7,505 bases of DNA from JAFGPS01 sp964570855 (GTDB lineage Bacteria; Planctomycetota; Phycisphaerae; Sedimentisphaerales; Anaerobacaceae), in the NCBI GenBank assembly GCA_964570855.1, contig CAZMZR010000125.1, forward strand, positions 1-7,505. Direction: 5' to 3'. Below, in pieces: positions 5,109 through 7,505 of this stretch. Position numbers and translations under genes: made by a program. Every line of letters begins with the position of its first letter. The stretch's first letter is position 1. Below the pieces are notes generated by a model. That model had not been told where the DNA came from, did not search any database, and was given only the letters and a program-made list of their open reading frames with translations.

Positions 5109-5501
5109 TCATCCACCTCGCCATCGACAACCTCGCCGCCTGCGTCCAAAGCCTCTTCGTGCACCGGGCCAGCAACCTGGCATAGTAAACTCCGGCTTTA
5201 CCAATTGGCCGGTTAAATATGCCTTTAATACATCATCAATACTGCCGGTTATGTATGGCAGCACATGGATTCCTGATGTTATAACCATGTTGGCAAGTAC
5301 ACGTGAGACCGCTCCGCAAACAAGTACATCAACATCAAGAGTTTTTAATTTATATGCACGTTGTGGCAAAGATAGACCCTCTAATTTCACTTCAGAGCGT
5401 TCGGTTTCTTTGCCGTTTTCAATATCCACAAGCAAAAGCCTGTGAGCAAAATCAAATACGTTCGAAACACTGTCATTATATATGGGTACTGCTATCTTCA
5501 T
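5109..5501 (-). CDS. NifX-family protein with Arg/Gly-rich C-terminal tail
   Basis: The 130-residue product begins MKIAVPIYNDSVSNVFDFAH and continues with the NifX-type fold to about residue 104 (DVLVCGAVSRVLANMVITSG at 59-77, SIDDVLKAYLTGQL at 87-100). It lacks the RFGR, GAGIQ and TGNxGPNAF motifs of its two neighbours, so it belongs to a different subgroup. A basic tail follows, from about 107 to 130, with Cys110 and Cys125 and repeated RR and GR. Such a tail could bind nucleic acid or an acidic partner, or the two Cys could hold metal; neither is shown. It is the first gene of the minus-strand run: GAGG (5511-5514) lies 9 nt before ATG 5501, and a 91-nt gap separates it from the next NifX gene. 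Confidence 0.85.
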   Translation of the reverse strand: MKIAVPIYNDSVSNVFDFAHRLLLVDIENGKETERSEVKLEGLSLPQRAYKLKTLDVDVLVCGAVSRVLANMVITSGIHVLPYITGSIDDVLKAYLTGQLVKPEFTMPGCWPGARRGFGRRRRGCRWRGG

Positions 5502-5830
5502 TACATTATGCCTCGACTAAACAAGTAGCAAACAATATGCCATGAATTAGCAACAATGCAGAACAGAGGTGTATGTTACTGTTAAATAATCGTTTACAAA
5601 AAGTGAAGTGCCTTATACCCAAATCAAGAGAACCTTAAAATGATTGCAATTCGCAGCCCGTTAGATAAGCCAACAATTGCAAAATGCCACTATTGACACG
5701 GCAGAAACTATATTCTGTTTAAATAAAATTACCTCAGAGTTGGTGTATGAAATTTGATTGGGGTTCTGAACAAATAACAGATACTAAAAAAACTTTTCAT
5801 TAAACCATCTGTTTTTATCTCATCTCTTAA

Positions 5831-5872
5831 AGTTTCTCAAATTACTGATAATATTGATTGAGTTTCCCAAAT
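5831..5872. repeat. 12-bp direct repeat with 30-bp period
   Basis: AGTTTCTCAAAT at 5831-5842 and AGTTTCCCAAAT at 5861-5872 match at 11 of 12 positions. They start exactly 30 bp apart, close to three helical turns, so they face the same side of the DNA. That fits a pair of binding sites for one regulator, though no regulator gene is visible here. Confidence 0.5.
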
Positions 5873-5880
5873 CCATCATA

Positions 5881-5944
5881 ACAATTGTGACAGTAGAGAT
5901 ATTAAATCAGGCAATTCAATTATCTTTTGACTTAATACAATTGT
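5881..5944. repeat. Two copies of the palindrome ACAATTGT
   Basis: Identical 8-bp palindromes occur at 5881-5888 and 5937-5944, 56 bp apart, each followed by G. The second lies in the spacer of the candidate promoter at 5927-5955. Short AT-rich palindromes arise by chance in such DNA, so the case for operators is modest. Confidence 0.4.
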
Positions 5945-5955
5945 GCTAATACACT
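5927..5955 (+). promoter_or_regulatory. Candidate sigma-70 promoter for the methyltransferase gene
   Basis: TTGACT at 5927-5932 and TACACT at 5950-5955 are separated by 17 bp. The -35 box matches the consensus at 5 of 6 positions and the -10 box at 4 of 6. Transcription would begin near 5962 and leave a leader of about 70 nt. A palindrome sits in the spacer, and the inverted repeat at 5947-5966 covers the -10 box, so repression at this point is plausible. Confidence 0.4.
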
Positions 5956-5966
5956 TTCGTGTATTA
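5947..5966. repeat. Perfect inverted repeat TAATACAC-N4-GTGTATTA, candidate operator
   Basis: TAATACAC (5947-5954) and GTGTATTA (5959-5966) are exact reverse complements around TTTC. The site overlaps the predicted -10 box and start point of the rightward gene. No T-run follows, so it is not a terminator. A dimeric repressor site is the simplest reading; the regulator is not known. Confidence 0.5.
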
Positions 5967-6031
5967 ATTGCAATATGAAAACAAGCCATAAGCAATATAT
6001 TATATATCTAAAAGAAGTAAATTTTTAGCAA

Positions 6032-7505
6032 ATGAGTATTTCCAGTCAATATACATTTTTTGATTTGCTTGACAAAAAAGTTGTTGTAGCCGATGGTGCA
6101 ATGGGAACAATGTTGTATCAGCACGGCGTGTTTGTAAATACTTGTTACGATGAATTGAATTTAACCAGACCCGATCTGATCGGTAAAATACACACCGAAT
6201 ATGTACAGGCGGGGGCGGATTTCATCGAAACTAACACATTTGGTGCCAATCCTGTCAAATTAGCACAATTCGGCCTTGCTGAAAAAACAGAACAGATCAA
6301 TGAAAAAGCCGTCGAGATTGCAAAAAACTCGGCTGGAACAAACGTTCTTGTAGCGGGTGCAATAGGGCCTTTGACAAGCCACTTGTCAAACAAAAAAACT
6401 TTACAGTCGGATTCTGCAAAAGCCTTTAGCAGACAGGCCGAATCGCTTGCAAAGGCGGGTGCTGATTTTCTGATTTTGGAGACTTTTTCTAACTTAGATG
6501 AAATGCTAATTGCAATTGATTCTATCGGAGAAGTTACGGATTTATCTATCATCGCACAATTATCCGTTACCGAGGAAAACGAAACTGCTTACGGCAACCA
6601 ACTACAACAGGCTATTTCAAGAATTTCCATAGAAGCAGTAGCCGCAGTCGGTCTGAATTGCTCGATAGGACCGTCATCGATGTTAGACTCTCTCAAACTG
6701 ATAAAAAATCTTACAGACAAGCCGATATCACTTCAGCCAAACGCCGGTTTGCCTCAACAGGTCAATGGCAGGTTAATGTATATGTGTACGCCTGAATATA
6801 TGGCCGAGTATGCAAAACGCTTCTTTGAAAATGGAGCTAAAATAATAGGCGGTTGTTGCGGAACGACACCGGCTCATATTAAGGAGATAGCCAGAACGCT
6901 TAAGCCGCTTGGGCAGACACTAACCCCGTCACAGCCCAAGACCTCAGTTACTTTCAAATCTGAACAGATTGTTGCCAAAGAACCTGTACCATTAAAAGAA
7001 AGATCTCGACTGGGGAAAAAGCTTTTTAGCGGAGAAAGAATCATCAGCGTAGAAATCTCACCACCCAAAGGAATCGAGACATCCCAATTACTGGACAAAG
7101 CCTCACTATGCAGTCAGATGGGTATTGATACAATCAACATACCCGACGGCCCTCGAGCCAGTTCCAGGTTGTCTGCCATGATAACAGCCGTCACAATACA
7201 GCAGAATGTTCCTATCGAAACAATACTTCATTTTTGTTGCCGCGATAAAAACCTGATAAGCATACAATCCGATTTACTTGGTGCTCAAGTCACAGGAATT
7301 CGAAATCTACTGCTTATTACAGGTGACCCTCCTAAAATAGGAGAATATCCAGATGCTTCAGGTGTTTTTGACCTGGATTCAGTTCGACTGACAGCCGTGG
7401 TGAACAATCTTAATCGTGGTATCGATATAGCGCGAAAATCTCTGAAATCTCAATTGTCGTTTACCATTGGTGTAGGTGTTAATCCGGCTGCGTCAAATTT
7501 TAATT
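6032..7505 (+). CDS. Bifunctional homocysteine S-methyltransferase / methylenetetrahydrofolate reductase, N-terminal 491 residues (runs off right edge)
   Basis: The frame is open from ATG 6032 to the window end. Residues about 15-290 are a zinc-dependent homocysteine S-methyltransferase domain: VVADGAMGTMLY (18-29), GADFIETNTFGAN (61-73), GLNCSIGP (207-214) with Cys210, and GGCCGTTP (273-280) with Cys275 and Cys276, the three zinc ligands. A linker to about 330 leads into a MetF-type reductase TIM barrel with VEISPPKG (340-347), HFCCRDKN (400-407) and LLLITGDPP (426-434). The family is usually a little over 600 residues, so roughly 110-130 are missing. It would methylate homocysteine and make or use methyl-folate, as in YitJ-type proteins. 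The N-terminus fits the family start; the ribosome binding site is weak (AGAAG, about 15 nt away). Confidence 0.93.
   Translation, partial: MSISSQYTFFDLLDKKVVVADGAMGTMLYQHGVFVNTCYDELNLTRPDLIGKIHTEYVQAGADFIETNTFGANPVKLAQFGLAEKTEQINEKAVEIAKNSAGTNVLVAGAIGPLTSHLSNKKTLQSDSAKAFSRQAESLAKAGADFLILETFSNLDEMLIAIDSIGEVTDLSIIAQLSVTEENETAYGNQLQQAISRISIEAVAAVGLNCSIGPSSMLDSLKLIKNLTDKPISLQPNAGLPQQVNGRLMYMCTPEYMAEYAKRFFENGAKIIGGCCGTTPAHIKEIARTLKPLGQTLTPSQPKTSVTFKSEQIVAKEPVPLKERSRLGKKLFSGERIISVEISPPKGIETSQLLDKASLCSQMGIDTINIPDGPRASSRLSAMITAVTIQQNVPIETILHFCCRDKNLISIQSDLLGAQVTGIRNLLLITGDPPKIGEYPDASGVFDLDSVRLTAVVNNLNRGIDIARKSLKSQLSFTIGVGVNPAASNFN

Larger units (their letters stand above)
5502..6031. other. 530-bp AT-rich divergent intergenic region
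   Basis: No gene-length frame with a convincing start lies here. The region must hold promoters for the leftward metallocluster genes and the rightward methyltransferase gene. The half nearest the methyltransferase has a dense set of repeats (5831-5872, 5881-5888, 5937-5944, 5947-5966), while the left half is nearly free of structure. I looked for SAM, cobalamin and folate riboswitches ahead of the methionine-type gene. One ATCAAGAG stretch near 5620 recalls the start of an S-box, but the GGC/GCC core and the closing helix are missing. No convincing sigma-70 or sigma-54 promoter for the minus strand was found by eye. Confidence 0.6.

Noticed and set aside
5673..5692. Sigma-54-like site on the minus strand (TGGCA then TTG)
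   Set aside because: The GG and GC elements are not at the required spacing; the -12 GC is replaced by TT.
5640..5696. 18-codon plus-strand frame (MIAIRSPLDK start) that could be a leader peptide
   Set aside because: It has no good ribosome binding site, no Met-rich content and no attenuator stem after it.
5600..5720. Possible S-box (SAM) riboswitch ahead of the methyltransferase gene
   Set aside because: An ATCAAGAG-like stretch is present, but the GGCAACC-type core and closing helix are missing, and the candidate promoter lies further downstream.
6145..7098. Two minus-strand frames opposite the methyltransferase gene
   Set aside because: They are covered by a strongly conserved plus-strand protein with all zinc ligands.
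1..7505. CRISPR array, tRNA, rRNA, insertion sequence
   Set aside because: No regularly spaced repeats, cloverleaf, rRNA stretches, transposase or terminal inverted repeats were seen.

Overview
The window looks like bacterial chromosome, most likely from an anaerobe. The support is a set of NifX/NifB-type metallocluster-binding proteins, a protein with two ferredoxin-type Fe-S motifs, and several DUF5320-type proteins, a mix usual in anaerobic bacteria and archaea. The PanD and the fused homocysteine methyltransferase/methylenetetrahydrofolate reductase point to Bacteria. The phylum cannot be fixed from the sequence; an anaerobic planctomycete-like or other deep-branching bacterium is a guess only.

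Layout. Positions 1-5501 hold a dense minus-strand gene run, probably one or two operons, read from right to left: a NifX-family protein with an Arg/Gly tail (5109-5501), a short NifX-family protein (4655-5017), a DUF89/ARMT1-like protein (3737-4630), a double-headed DUF5320-type gene (3245-3736) with a strong internal start at 3550, a DUF5320-headed zinc ribbon (2955-3188), a DUF5320 protein with a coiled coil and 27-bp tandem repeats (2501-2929), an FmdB-type zinc ribbon (2095-2301), a NifX / Gly-rich / coiled-coil / 2x[4Fe-4S] fusion (1189-2079), panD (766-1116), a Cys-rich DUF1847 protein (168-761), and the start of an unrecognised gene leaving the left edge (1-155). Most junctions are under 30 nt with good ribosome binding sites. 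The largest internal gap, 2302-2500, carries a perfect hairpin and may divide the operon.

Positions 5502-6031 are a 530-bp AT-rich divergent intergenic region. It holds a perfect inverted repeat overlapping a candidate promoter, two copies of the palindrome ACAATTGT, and a 12-bp direct repeat with a 30-bp period. From 6032 to the right edge, on the plus strand, is the first 491 codons of a bifunctional homocysteine S-methyltransferase / methylenetetrahydrofolate reductase.

How they may work together. Three NifX-like proteins, four copies of the DUF5320 N-terminal header, an Fe-S fusion, two zinc-ribbon proteins and a Cys-rich DUF1847 protein in one gene run suggest assembly, carriage or sensing of a metal or metal-sulfur cluster. 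This resembles the orange-protein (ORP)-type loci of anaerobes, but no MinD/Mrp-type ATPase or nitrogenase structural gene is visible here. The substrate and the real function are unknown. PanD (beta-alanine for pantothenate/CoA) sits among these genes with no obvious link.
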